DNA of 23,511 nucleotides from Parafilimonas sp. (GTDB taxonomy: Bacteria; Bacteroidota; Bacteroidia; Chitinophagales; Chitinophagaceae): assembly GCA_025927795.1 (NCBI GenBank), contig JAICKT010000017.1, forward strand, positions 1 to 23,511, written 5' to 3'. The notes below the pieces were generated by a model. The model did no database searches. It saw only the letters and a list, made by a program, of their open reading frames with translations, and was not told the origin of the DNA. Each line of letters opens with the position of its first letter. Positions within the stretch are counted from its first letter, which is position 1. The position numbers and the translations under genes are program-made. This document shows positions 5,953-14,149 of this stretch, in pieces.

Positions 5953-7893
5953 TTAAGAAGAACCATCGCTATCTTTTTTTGTTTCATCTGTATCTGCAGG
6001 TTGCAAATCATCTTCAGGTGAAAATATACGACTGATACCGCTAAAAGTTCCATACTTAGACAAAGACGATATTTTCAAAATCCTTTCGCGTTTGCGCTCT
6101 TCCCGCAATATGCGGTGCCTGGCAGTAAGCAATTCAAATTGAGTGATAAGTCCGCATAGCTTTCTGTTTTCCGTATCTACCACCGGCAACACGCCCACAT
6201 GATTATCTGCCATTATATCGGCTATTACACGTAATGATTCTTCCGGAAAAGCAGTAATCACGTTTTTTATCATGCAATCATCTACAGTTCCCGAAAGATC
6301 TCCTGTCAAAGACCTTTCTAATATATCCTGCCACGAAATAACGCCCAACATAATACCGTCCTGCGTCACTACAGGTAACAGCCGTTGCCTCCGCATGTGC
6401 CGCTGTGCCTGTACCACCGCTTTTACTTCAGACATCTTGGTACCGGTACTTATCGTAAGCACATCGGTTGTCATTACATCTTCGGCAAAAAGTACTTTAA
6501 GTGGTTCAACTGCATATTCTCTTAATACATGAAATCCGCGGCGGGCTACTTTTTCCGTAAGAATAGAGCGCTTTAAAGTAAGCACACTTATAAGATGTGC
6601 CAGTGTAACGGTTATTAATAACGGAAGAAATAAGTCGGTGCTGTGCGTAAGTTCAATCGGAAAAATAATAGAAGTAAACGGCGAACGCATTACACCTGCC
6701 AATGCACCTGCCATTCCAAGCAAAGCCCATTCGCCGGGGATTTTGCCCGGGAAAATCAAACCCAATAATCCGCCCAAAGCGGCACCCATCATTAATATAG
6801 GTGCAAGTATGCCACCACTTGTTCCCGAACCCAATGCAACCGCCCAAATAATTAATTTTATCACAAAGATGCTTATCAGTGTAGTAACAGCAAGATTGCC
6901 GGCGAGTTCATCCGCAATGGTATCATATCCTACTCCCAATGCATGAGGTTCAATAAGTCCGCCGATGCCTACAATTAATCCACCAAGTATTGGCCACCAC
7001 ATCCAATGAACAGGTAATTTTCTAAACGCATCTTCTGCGCCATACACTGCCTTTGTTAAAAGCCACGCCATTCCACCACAAATAATTCCCAATATCACTG
7101 CATCAAATAACCCTGTGTTTCCTAACTCTACCATTTTTTGTACAGGAAATAATGGCTCAGCCTTCATCCATCCTTCGCTTACAAATAAATGCCGCACTGC
7201 ATTTGCAACAATACTCGCAATAGCAGCCGGAATAAAAGAACGCGGTTTCCATTCAAACAAAAGCAGTTCAACACCAAGCATTACGGCTGCAATCGGAGTT
7301 CCAAACACGGCACTCATACCAGCCACAGCACCCGCAACAAGAAGACTTCTTCGTTCAATAGCAGTGAGGTTAAGAAACTGTGCCACTACAGAACCAATTG
7401 CGCCGCCGGTTAAAATAATCGGACCTTCGGCACCAAACGGGCCGCCGGTGCCAATACTTATAGCACTGGAAATAGGCTTAAGAATAGTAAGCTTTGGCTC
7501 TACTTTACTACCACCAACAAGAATGGTTTCCATAGCCTCAGGAATTCCATGCCCTCGAATACGCTCTGAACCGTAACGTGCCATCAGGCCTACAATCAAG
7601 CCTCCGGCCATAGGAATTAAAATAGCCAGCCAGCCAAGTGTATTATTCCGGGGAGAAACGAGCGACAAGTCAAACCGCTGGTAGTATAATAAATTAGTGA
7701 TGAGACCTATAAGATCAAGGAGAATAAGAGCTATAAACGCACCAGCTATTCCGATGATTATAGAATGCGGAATTAATTTGAGAACAGACTTCGGCATTGT
7801 AAAATCGCTCAGCCTGCGGGCTACACCGGGAGAAAGGGTTTGTTTTTTATTCGCTTTATCCTCTTTTTTATTGCTGCTGTTCTGCTTATTCAT
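5953..7893 (-). CDS. CLC-family chloride channel/transporter with tandem CBS domains
   Basis: This inner-membrane CLC protein (646 aa from the ATG at 7893; a TTG at 7908 would add five residues) moves chloride or a related anion, alone or against protons. The CLC core spans about residues 40-440. Its pore segments are visible: RGHGIPE (114-119), GTGGPFGAEGP with the gating glutamate E156, and GTSGGILAP (to P365). E214 in LLLFEWKPRSF may correspond to the internal proton glutamate. Two CBS domains follow (about 470-530 and 540-595), which in this family bind adenine nucleotides and tune activity. The tail is acidic and Ser-rich. Ser of GSGIP is His115, and the Phe of GxFxP is Leu363, so selectivity may differ from the E. 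coli exchanger. Confidence 0.95.
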   Translation of the reverse strand: MNKQNSSNKKEDKANKKQTLSPGVARRLSDFTMPKSVLKLIPHSIIIGIAGAFIALILLDLIGLITNLLYYQRFDLSLVSPRNNTLGWLAILIPMAGGLIVGLMARYGSERIRGHGIPEAMETILVGGSKVEPKLTILKPISSAISIGTGGPFGAEGPIILTGGAIGSVVAQFLNLTAIERRSLLVAGAVAGMSAVFGTPIAAVMLGVELLLFEWKPRSFIPAAIASIVANAVRHLFVSEGWMKAEPLFPVQKMVELGNTGLFDAVILGIICGGMAWLLTKAVYGAEDAFRKLPVHWMWWPILGGLIVGIGGLIEPHALGVGYDTIADELAGNLAVTTLISIFVIKLIIWAVALGSGTSGGILAPILMMGAALGGLLGLIFPGKIPGEWALLGMAGALAGVMRSPFTSIIFPIELTHSTDLFLPLLITVTLAHLISVLTLKRSILTEKVARRGFHVLREYAVEPLKVLFAEDVMTTDVLTISTGTKMSEVKAVVQAQRHMRRQRLLPVVTQDGIMLGVISWQDILERSLTGDLSGTVDDCMIKNVITAFPEESLRVIADIMADNHVGVLPVVDTENRKLCGLITQFELLTARHRILREERKRERILKISSLSKYGTFSGISRIFSPEDDLQPADTDETKKDSDGSS

Positions 7894-7971
7894 CTTAGTA
7901 CCAACCAATCGAGATTTTACAATGTAGCATCATTTCGTTATTCCAACAAGATTTTTTGTGTTCATCATAAC

Positions 7972-8154
7972 ATGAATCCTTGCAAACTGTTACCGGTGAT
8001 GGAGGAGGCAAAGATAATGCAATCGGCTATAAGCCAAATCCAGCAGCTTGGCAGAGTGCTCGGTGTTTCACCCAAACTTATCGCATCTATACTAAAGTTT
8101 GTACCCCTATTTCAATTCAACAGCGCAATAATTAAGTTGAAAGCTTCACAATAA
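7972..8154 (+). CDS. Possible small protein (60 aa)
   Basis: An open frame in the 328-bp gap between the CLC start and the next gene encodes 60 residues from the ATG at 7972. Inner ATGs at 7999 and 8017 are alternatives. The part QQLGRVLGVSPKLIASILKF looks like a genuine amphipathic, protein-like sequence, and the frame does not shadow a known gene downstream of 7920. I recognise no family and see no clear ribosome-binding site, so it may be spurious. The rest of the gap must hold the CLC promoter (minus) and the promoter of the membrane protein at 8222; I could not place either confidently. Confidence 0.3.
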   Translation: MNPCKLLPVMEEAKIMQSAISQIQQLGRVLGVSPKLIASILKFVPLFQFNSAIIKLKASQ

Positions 8155-8221
8155 AACAAGCAAAATTGCAAAGAGATAAATAGATGGAATAATTTCTGTT
8201 GTATTTAAATAAACTTAAGTT

Positions 8222-8692
8222 ATGCCAATCCAAAAACTTTTAAAAATCTATATACCTCGTGCATTGATTGCTGCAGCGGTGTATTGCATTGCGGTGGTTA
8301 TTTTTTTATCCCGCGAAAATTATCAATCTATCTGGATTTTGTTTCTCGGTAATGTTTTATATATGTTAAGCATTACGGTAATCGTTTATTTAACTTACCA
8401 TGCGCATTTATTTAAAGAATCACCCGTAACATCAGCCATTTCAGGTCATATTTTGTCTTTAACAGGTGCAGCGTTATCAGTAATTCTTTCCCTACTGTTA
8501 TATTTTTTATATGATTTGATAATTAGAGGTTCACATGGAGAAACGCTGCAAAATGCACCGGCTGGTTTTGCAGCAAATTCAACACATGGAATGTTATTCG
8601 TTCTTGTAATGCTTGCAGCATTTGGTAATACCGTAGCAGGTTTTTTTGCAGCCTTGTTTACTTCGTTTGATGTATCAAAAAAAACGAACTAA
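8222..8692 (+). CDS. Four-helix membrane protein of unknown function
   Basis: This 156-aa protein has four predicted membrane segments (about residues 11-30, 36-58, 72-99 and 122-148) joined by short loops. The longest loop lies between helices 3 and 4 and carries RGSHGETLQNAPAG. The N-terminus is short and basic, so it probably faces the cytoplasm; the tail ends KKTN. There is no cleavable signal peptide, transport motif or conserved charged pair that I recognise. It begins 67 bp after the small open frame at 7972 and converges with the GH16 gene. It is protein-like and well placed, so I accept it as a gene, but its role is unknown. Confidence 0.75.
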   Translation: MPIQKLLKIYIPRALIAAAVYCIAVVIFLSRENYQSIWILFLGNVLYMLSITVIVYLTYHAHLFKESPVTSAISGHILSLTGAALSVILSLLLYFLYDLIIRGSHGETLQNAPAGFAANSTHGMLFVLVMLAAFGNTVAGFFAALFTSFDVSKKTN

Positions 8693-8743
8693 CAATTGTA
8701 ATAATTAGTAAGTAATACGCCTTCGTTTTAAATAAAATGTCAA

Positions 8744-9622
8744 TCATTTATTAAGCGGTTCATAAGACATCCAATCAACTTCCAGTTCATAAGGATGTAA
8801 TGGTTTCTCAATTGAATTAGGATTGGTTTCAACGCCCCATTCGTTCGTATGCCAAAAGTTCATCCGGTAATACGATTGATGCTGAGGTATGCCTCTTTGA
8901 GATCCCTGGTAATTCCACAAAACGATTTTCTTACCTGTAACCGGATGAATCATCCACCATACGAGGCGATTTGGATACCAGTCAAATCCATAAGTATAAA
9001 ATGCGGATGAAGCATCATAATTATTAATAGCATCAATTGTTTCGGGCTGGTTTTGTGCACCAGTTAAGGAATCAGGGTTTCCTTTATATCCTTCTTTATA
9101 AATCGTATTGTAAATAATTCCCTTGGCTAAATTTATTGTTCGTCCAATTCTTTTCAGCTGGCCTCTATCACCTGTCCAGGTGCCTATATAAATAATAGAA
9201 GGGTCAGCAACCAGCCATTCAAAATCTATCTCACTAAGCCCATACACGCTATCCATAAAATAAGTAAAATAACCCACAACAGCGCCTGCATTTGGTTGAA
9301 CAGCTTTTACATCAGGAACTTTCAACCGGGCAGAGTAAGTACCAAAATAAGTAAAGTTATTAGATATAATTTCCGGACCACGACCGGCACCCGCACTATC
9401 CATGGGATCTATTTTAAACAACAGCACTTTGGTGTTGGGCTCTGTTTTGGAAGTAACACCGGATTGCCATTTAAAAGCAACTTTATTTCCGGTAGAGCCA
9501 TACCTGAAATTATGTAAAACTGAATCGTTGAAATTTTCAATAAAAGCATGAGATAACTTTTCCTGCTGAGCATAGATAGTAAGACTGATAAAAAATGAAA
9601 TGTGTAATAGTATTTGTTTCAT
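8744..9622 (-). CDS. Exported GH16-family glycoside hydrolase
   Basis: This is a 292-aa secreted or periplasmic glycoside hydrolase, probably a beta-glucanase or other GH16 endo-enzyme. The catalytic signature ExDxxE is seen as SEIDFEW (E131, D133, E135: nucleophile, assisting Asp and acid/base). The flanking family segments are FGTYSARLKVP before it and the closing RMNFWHTNEWG region after it. I chose the ATG at 9622, because the protein then begins with a clear signal peptide (MKQILLHISFFISLTIYA, then QQ). The longer reading from 9775 adds an implausible non-secretory leader across the promoter region. It is divergent from the DUF1349 gene, with a shared 167-bp intergenic region. The substrate (laminarin, lichenan, agar and so on) cannot be told. 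Confidence 0.9.
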   Translation of the reverse strand: MKQILLHISFFISLTIYAQQEKLSHAFIENFNDSVLHNFRYGSTGNKVAFKWQSGVTSKTEPNTKVLLFKIDPMDSAGAGRGPEIISNNFTYFGTYSARLKVPDVKAVQPNAGAVVGYFTYFMDSVYGLSEIDFEWLVADPSIIYIGTWTGDRGQLKRIGRTINLAKGIIYNTIYKEGYKGNPDSLTGAQNQPETIDAINNYDASSAFYTYGFDWYPNRLVWWMIHPVTGKKIVLWNYQGSQRGIPQHQSYYRMNFWHTNEWGVETNPNSIEKPLHPYELEVDWMSYEPLNK

Positions 9623-9723
9623 GAATGATGAATAATTTCCTTTTAGTACGAATATAATGTTGTTACAAATCTGTGGAAAAGAAAATGTTTGAATGTACTG
9701 TAGTCCATCGTTTTGAGCAAAGC

Positions 9724-9743
9724 ATTGCCCAGTCTGCGGCAAT
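9724..9743. promoter_or_regulatory. Dyad in the GH16/DUF1349 divergent promoter region
   Basis: ATTGCC (9724-9729) and GGCAAT (9738-9743) form a 6-bp dyad with an 8-nt centre in the 167-bp gap between two divergent exported-protein genes. The placement fits an operator serving both promoters. It is short, so chance is possible. Confidence 0.3.
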
Positions 9744-9789
9744 ATAATTTCAATGTTTATATAATCAGCGAACAATTTAAATTAGCATT

Positions 9790-10464
9790 ATGCAAAAAAA
9801 TAAATTCATCTGCAGGTTATTAATAATGGCATTTATACTTATTCATCTTAATGTGATGGCACAGCAAAATGCTATACAAATAAAATCAATCCCTTTTAAA
9901 ATGTTTTGGGAGAATACACCTCAGGATTATTCTGTTACAGACAGCAGTTTAACAATAACTGCCGGTGCAAAAACAGATATGTTCAGAGATCCCAATGTTG
10001 CCTACAATACCGATAATGCACCAAAACTTTTATTTAAGCCCGATGAAAATTTTGTTCTTACTGCTTCTATTGAACATTCTTTTTTAAATAAGTGGGATGG
10101 AGGTGCTATTGTTTTTAAACAAGACAGTTTGAATTGGGTGAAGTTTTGCTTCGAAAAAGATTATACCGGTGCAAGAAGAGTTGTTAGTGTTGTAACCAAA
10201 AATATTTCTGATGATTGCAATTCGGTGGAGATACTTACAAATAAAGTATTCTATAAAATTGCCAAAGCAGATAATGTAATAACGCTGTATTATTCAATCA
10301 ACGGCTTAGAATGGTTTTTAATAAGGCATTTTCAGTTTGATGCAACAGGAAATTTTTACTTAGGTTTTTTAGCACAATCGCCTACAGGCAACCGTTGTGA
10401 AGTTAATTTTTCAAATATTAATTATATAGCTAAAAAAATTAAAGATCCTTATGCTGGTGATTGA
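9790..10464 (+). CDS. Exported DUF1349 domain protein
   Basis: This 224-aa protein starts with a signal peptide (residues 1-24, cleavage likely after NVMA before QQ). The rest is a single DUF1349 domain, a concanavalin/jelly-roll fold. Visible family segments are AGAKTDMFRDP, GGAIVFKQDSLNWVKFCFE, RVVSVVTKNISDD and YYSINGLEWFLIRHF near the end. The fold suggests binding or processing of carbohydrate, but no DUF1349 catalytic mechanism is established to my knowledge. It is transcribed away from the GH16 gene, and both products share the secretory route and a lectin-like fold. They may therefore act on the same polysaccharide; this is inference from position. Confidence 0.85.
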   Translation: MQKNKFICRLLIMAFILIHLNVMAQQNAIQIKSIPFKMFWENTPQDYSVTDSSLTITAGAKTDMFRDPNVAYNTDNAPKLLFKPDENFVLTASIEHSFLNKWDGGAIVFKQDSLNWVKFCFEKDYTGARRVVSVVTKNISDDCNSVEILTNKVFYKIAKADNVITLYYSINGLEWFLIRHFQFDATGNFYLGFLAQSPTGNRCEVNFSNINYIAKKIKDPYAGD

Positions 10465-10516
10465 AAGTACCTGCCCGATATAGAATGTAGAAAAAATGTT
10501 TTGATATGTTTCGTAG

Positions 10517-10550
10517 CCTTTCCTCTAACAAAGGGATATTTATTTTTTTT
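10517..10550 (+). terminator. Weak terminator after the DUF1349 gene
   Basis: CCTTT (10517-10521) and AAAGG (10530-10534) form a 5-bp stem with an 8-nt loop, followed by a T-rich run ending at 10550. The stem is short, so efficiency is uncertain. Confidence 0.35.
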
Positions 10551-10579
10551 GGAACCGATCTTAATTAATCTTAAATTGA

Positions 10580-11002
10580 ATGCTCATGCCTGTACAATTT
10601 ACGATAAGGATAACAAAAGAGATTATTGAACACTGTAAAAAATGCGGCACTGAAAATAATAAATGGGAGATCGGAAGTAATTGTGCAGTTGCATTTGCCT
10701 TGAAAGACATTTTCCCGGATGTATATGTGACCAATTACTATATTTTCCCATTTGGTATTGATGCTGAAAAGGCAGAAGATATGAAAATAGCAATGCCTGT
10801 TATAGCACAGCAGTTTATAAAATTATTTGATGGATTTTCTCTTATGCCTAACCTGCGGCCACTGCTTCCCGAATTCGAATTCTCTATAAATATTCCCGGT
10901 GAAGTTATTGATCAGATCAATATTGATGAGGTGGAAGAATTGATAAAATTTAATAAGAAACCAGAAGGTTTGTGCAAATACCGGCTTACCACCTCGCGGT
11001 AG
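10580..11002 (+). CDS. Hypothetical cytosolic protein, 140 aa
   Basis: I do not recognise the family. The protein has no signal peptide or membrane segment. It opens with FTIRITKEIIEHCKKCGTEN, where the closely spaced C-K-K-C could bind a metal. The middle has NCAVAFALKDIFPDVYVTNYYIFPFG, and the C-terminus has EFEFSINIPGEVIDQI. Its globular, evenly charged composition suggests a genuine conserved protein. A second ATG at 10586 could be the start instead of 10580. It converges with dnaG, with only 4 bp between the stops, so the two mRNAs overlap at their 3' ends. No operon partner is present. Confidence 0.7.
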   Translation: MLMPVQFTIRITKEIIEHCKKCGTENNKWEIGSNCAVAFALKDIFPDVYVTNYYIFPFGIDAEKAEDMKIAMPVIAQQFIKLFDGFSLMPNLRPLLPEFEFSINIPGEVIDQINIDEVEELIKFNKKPEGLCKYRLTTSR

Positions 11003-11006
11003 ATAG

Positions 11007-12914
11007 CTATTTTACAATTACAGCGCCCAATTGCCGCGTTATTTCAATTTCAATTTCTTTTAATCTCTTATGCACTTCCATTAATTGCAATTGCTCACTT
11101 AATTCTTTTGATTTTAGCATGTCTTCCTGGTTTTGCTCAAACATCTTTTTTATTTTTTGCAGCTTGAAATAATTCAAACTCATCATTACATCCTGTAAAC
11201 TTGTATCGAGATTATTTACTTTAATATTTTCCAGTTTTTCATCCCAGCGCTGGCTTAATTCAAATGGAAATAACGTAACATTTACAACCAACGTTCTTAT
11301 ACGTGCTTCCTCATGATAAAGCAAGGTTTTGGCTGACGGACGTAAACCTTCATTATAATGTTTTTTATACACTTCAAATAAATATTCCATGTCAGCATTT
11401 TCAAAACGATATTGTTCCAGTTCTTCAAAAATATATTCCGCAATAGTTACATTCGGACTCCATTCATTCAAACCATATTCGAGTAAAACACGCAAAACAT
11501 TTTTTTCCTGCGCTTCATCCTTCTGAAAAATAATCTTATCATCCGTTCTATTTTTTTGTGTTGATGATTCTTCAACCTCCTGTTTCTTTTCTTCTTTTTC
11601 AACTCTGTTTTGCGCATACTTATTTACTAATGTTATAAGACCACTTTCATCAATCTTTAATAATGTTGCACATTGATGAATATATTCCTGCTTTTTAGTA
11701 AAATCTTCTGCTCTGTTTAGTTTACTTAAACTTTCAGCAATTACATTCACAGCATCATTCTTCTTCGTAATATCATTACCTGCTTCTTTCAATAAAATTT
11801 CCAACTGAAAAAGAATAAAATCTTTTTTATTGTCTGCAATAAATTTTTTGAAGCGTTCACTTCCAACTTTATTTACATAACTATCAGGGTCTTCTTTATC
11901 AGGAATTAAAACCAGTTTTACATTCAAGCCTTCTTCAAGCGCCATATCCAATCCACGCATTGCGGCTTTTACTCCCGCTGCATCGCCATCATAAATTATA
12001 GTAAGATTGTTTGTATATTTTTTTACGATTCGAAGCTGATCTGTTGTTAAAGATGTACCACCGCTTGCTACAACATTTTCAATTCCTGCCTGGTGAAGAC
12101 TGATAACATCTGTATAACCTTCAACCAATAAACATTCATTGTTTTTATCTATTGCATGACGCGCAAAATAAGAGCCGTATAAAATTTTGCTCTTTATATA
12201 AATTTCGTTTTCCGGCGTGTTAATATATTTCGGTGCTTTGTCTGCACTGCCAATTACACGTGCACCAAAACCAATAATTTTTCCGGTAGTATTATGAATA
12301 GGAAAAATAATTCTGCCGCGATAATTATCTGCAGGTTCATCGTTGCGTGTTACAACCAATCCGCTCTTAAATAAAATTTCTTTATTGAATTGTTGTTTAC
12401 TAGCAGCGGATGTAAATGCATCACGTTGCTGTGGATTATAACCCAATTGAAATTTCTGAATTACATCTTCTTTAAAACCTCGCTCCTCTAAATAACTTAT
12501 TGCATTATTTTGCCCTTCTTCTGTATTAAATAATTGTTCGGTAAAAAATTTTTGCGCAAAATTATTCAGCGCATATAAACTTTCCGCAACCTGCTGCACC
12601 TGTTTTACTTCATCGCTTACAATGGTTTCTTCAATCTCAATATTATAGCGTTGTGCCAGCCATTTAAGCGCCTCTGCATAACTATATTTTTCGTGCTCCA
12701 TTAAAAATGTAATGGTGTTGCCGCTTTTGCCGCAGCCAAAACATTTATAAATTTCTTTTGATGGAGATACTGTGAATGAAGGCGTTTTCTCGTTGTGAAA
12801 AGGACAAAGACCCAAATAATTTGCGCCGCGTTTTTTTAGCTTCACAAATTCGCTTACCACATCAATAATATCAATGCGGTTGGTAATTTGTTCTATGGTT
12901 TGCGGTGAAATCAT
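11007..12914 (-). CDS. dnaG: DNA primase DnaG
   Basis: DnaG makes the RNA primers for chromosome replication. This 635-aa copy has the three expected parts. The N-terminal CHC2 zinc finger is seen as C37-P-F-H40 and C58-F-G-C61. The RNA polymerase core has a Toprim domain with E265 in LLVEGYTDV and D309/D311 in IIYDGDAAG. Last is a C-terminal helicase-interaction region (about 440-635). A charged, Glu/Lys-rich linker (EKEEKKQEVEESS) joins core and tail. The length is normal for Bacteroidota. The start ATG at 12914 directly precedes a conserved beginning (ISPQTIEQITNRIDIIDVV). It stands as a single gene here, without the rpsU or rpoD neighbours seen in proteobacteria. Confidence 0.98.
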   Translation of the reverse strand: MISPQTIEQITNRIDIIDVVSEFVKLKKRGANYLGLCPFHNEKTPSFTVSPSKEIYKCFGCGKSGNTITFLMEHEKYSYAEALKWLAQRYNIEIEETIVSDEVKQVQQVAESLYALNNFAQKFFTEQLFNTEEGQNNAISYLEERGFKEDVIQKFQLGYNPQQRDAFTSAASKQQFNKEILFKSGLVVTRNDEPADNYRGRIIFPIHNTTGKIIGFGARVIGSADKAPKYINTPENEIYIKSKILYGSYFARHAIDKNNECLLVEGYTDVISLHQAGIENVVASGGTSLTTDQLRIVKKYTNNLTIIYDGDAAGVKAAMRGLDMALEEGLNVKLVLIPDKEDPDSYVNKVGSERFKKFIADNKKDFILFQLEILLKEAGNDITKKNDAVNVIAESLSKLNRAEDFTKKQEYIHQCATLLKIDESGLITLVNKYAQNRVEKEEKKQEVEESSTQKNRTDDKIIFQKDEAQEKNVLRVLLEYGLNEWSPNVTIAEYIFEELEQYRFENADMEYLFEVYKKHYNEGLRPSAKTLLYHEEARIRTLVVNVTLFPFELSQRWDEKLENIKVNNLDTSLQDVMMSLNYFKLQKIKKMFEQNQEDMLKSKELSEQLQLMEVHKRLKEIEIEITRQLGAVIVK

Positions 12915-13007
12915 TTTATGAACGTAAAAATCAAAAGTAGTAATACTGGTATTGCTTTACTTCAAACTAAAAAATTATTTTATATTAGTTGCCGAAAACC
13001 TTGCTTT

Positions 13008-13910
13008 ATGAAAAAATTTCTTTCAGCATTTTTTCTTCCTGCATTTTTTATTTTGCTTAGTTGCAACAATAAACCAGGTGGTGATACAATTAATTTAAAA
13101 TTTAACCTGCCTACCGGCAGCAGTTATGATTATAATGTTGATATGAATATGACCATGAATGGTAATGTTAATGGCCAGCCCGTAAATATGAAAAATAAAA
13201 TGGCAATGGGTTATCGCTTTGCCGCAGTTGGTGATAGTTCAGGATGGAAAAAGTTAACCGCTTCTATCAACCGTGTTGCTATGCATATAAACAGTAATGG
13301 TGTTAATATAGATTTTGATTCTGATAAAGCCATTGATACCTCCGAGGTAGTTTCAGCAACCATGGGCAAAGTGCTCAGAGCGTTGAAGGGTGGGCAGTTT
13401 GGATTTACTATGAATGAAAAAGGTAAAATAGGATCAGTAACAGGAATTAATGATATGATGCAACGGGTAATGACTTCTATAAATGTTCCTGATGCCGGTT
13501 CTATGGCAGCAGGAATGAGCAGTACAGTTACTGATGAAAATTTCAAACAGAATATTCAGCAATCTTTTGGTATGTATCCCGACAAGCCTGTTAAACCGGG
13601 CGATACCTGGACAAATACGATGGATATGAATAACCAGGGGATGCAAATGAAAATTGATAATACCTATACGCTTAAATCTGTTAGTGGCAATACAGCCAAT
13701 ATAAAAATTGATTCGAAAATTTCTTCGCCAGGAGCAAATTCAATGGGTATTACCGGAACAATGACGGGTACTATGAAGTTTGATATACCAACAGGCTTAC
13801 CTATGGATGGTAACCTGGATATGAGTATGAGTATGACAATGAATACGGGCGGTCAGGTTGTGCCGATGAACACTGATATAAATATGAAGATAACCGGCAA
13901 AAAAATTTAA
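13008..13910 (+). CDS. Methionine-rich lipoprotein, DUF6263-like
   Basis: This 300-aa lipoprotein has a type II signal peptide: MKKF start, hydrophobic core and lipobox ILLSC with the lipidated cysteine at C19, followed by NNKPGG. The mature part is beta-rich and resembles the Bacteroidota DUF6263 family, including the GMYPDKPVKPGDTWTN segment that is typical of such proteins. Its N- and C-terminal thirds contain many alternating methionines (MNMTMNGNVNG, DMSMSMTMN). I chose the ATG at 13008, because the longer reading from 12918 adds 30 residues that spoil the signal peptide. It is divergent from dnaG. Its function is unknown; it is probably anchored in the outer or inner membrane facing the periplasm. 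Confidence 0.85.
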   Translation: MKKFLSAFFLPAFFILLSCNNKPGGDTINLKFNLPTGSSYDYNVDMNMTMNGNVNGQPVNMKNKMAMGYRFAAVGDSSGWKKLTASINRVAMHINSNGVNIDFDSDKAIDTSEVVSATMGKVLRALKGGQFGFTMNEKGKIGSVTGINDMMQRVMTSINVPDAGSMAAGMSSTVTDENFKQNIQQSFGMYPDKPVKPGDTWTNTMDMNNQGMQMKIDNTYTLKSVSGNTANIKIDSKISSPGANSMGITGTMTGTMKFDIPTGLPMDGNLDMSMSMTMNTGGQVVPMNTDINMKITGKKI

Positions 13911-13941
13911 CTAACTATACGTTTACGTTTCTCTCATTGTG

Positions 13942-13999
13942 TAGGCTATATTATTTAATCATGAATAAATTATTAATCGCAATAAATTAATATAGCCTA
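13942..13999. repeat. 12-bp perfect inverted repeat after the lipoprotein gene
   Basis: TAGGCTATATTA (13942-13953) and TAATATAGCCTA (13988-13999) are exact inverted copies around a 34-nt AT-rich centre. The centre holds a near-direct repeat (AATAAATTATTAAT, then AATAAATTAATA). No T-tract follows, so it is not a standard terminator. The remaining gap to 14149 probably holds the cysC promoter; I see no riboswitch. Confidence 0.5.
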
Positions 14000-14149
14000 T
14001 GTGTTACTATAAATAATGTAGCTAATTTCGTTAATTCTATCATAACGATTTTTATTATCAATCAACTTCTAACTAACTTCTATCGTATTAATAGGAATTA
14101 TCGCCCGATACCTTTAATTTCGCGCAAAATTTAAAACCAACAACTTAAG

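Noticed and set aside
5850..6053. 67-aa minus-strand open frame at the CLC 3' end
   Set aside because: It overlaps the CLC C-terminus in another frame and runs into the repeat element; no family features.
7115..7576. 153-aa plus-strand open frame
   Set aside because: It lies opposite the CLC pore region, and its composition follows the reverse of hydrophobic codons.
8744..9775. Longer GH16 reading from 9775
   Set aside because: It would put 51 non-secretory residues before a perfect signal peptide and extend through the divergent promoter region.
12918..13007. Longer start of the lipoprotein gene
   Set aside because: The extra 30 residues would bury the lipobox signal peptide that begins at 13008.
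14000..14149. Riboswitch controlling cysC-sat
   Set aside because: I could not find a conserved SAM or other known aptamer pattern in this AT-rich leader.
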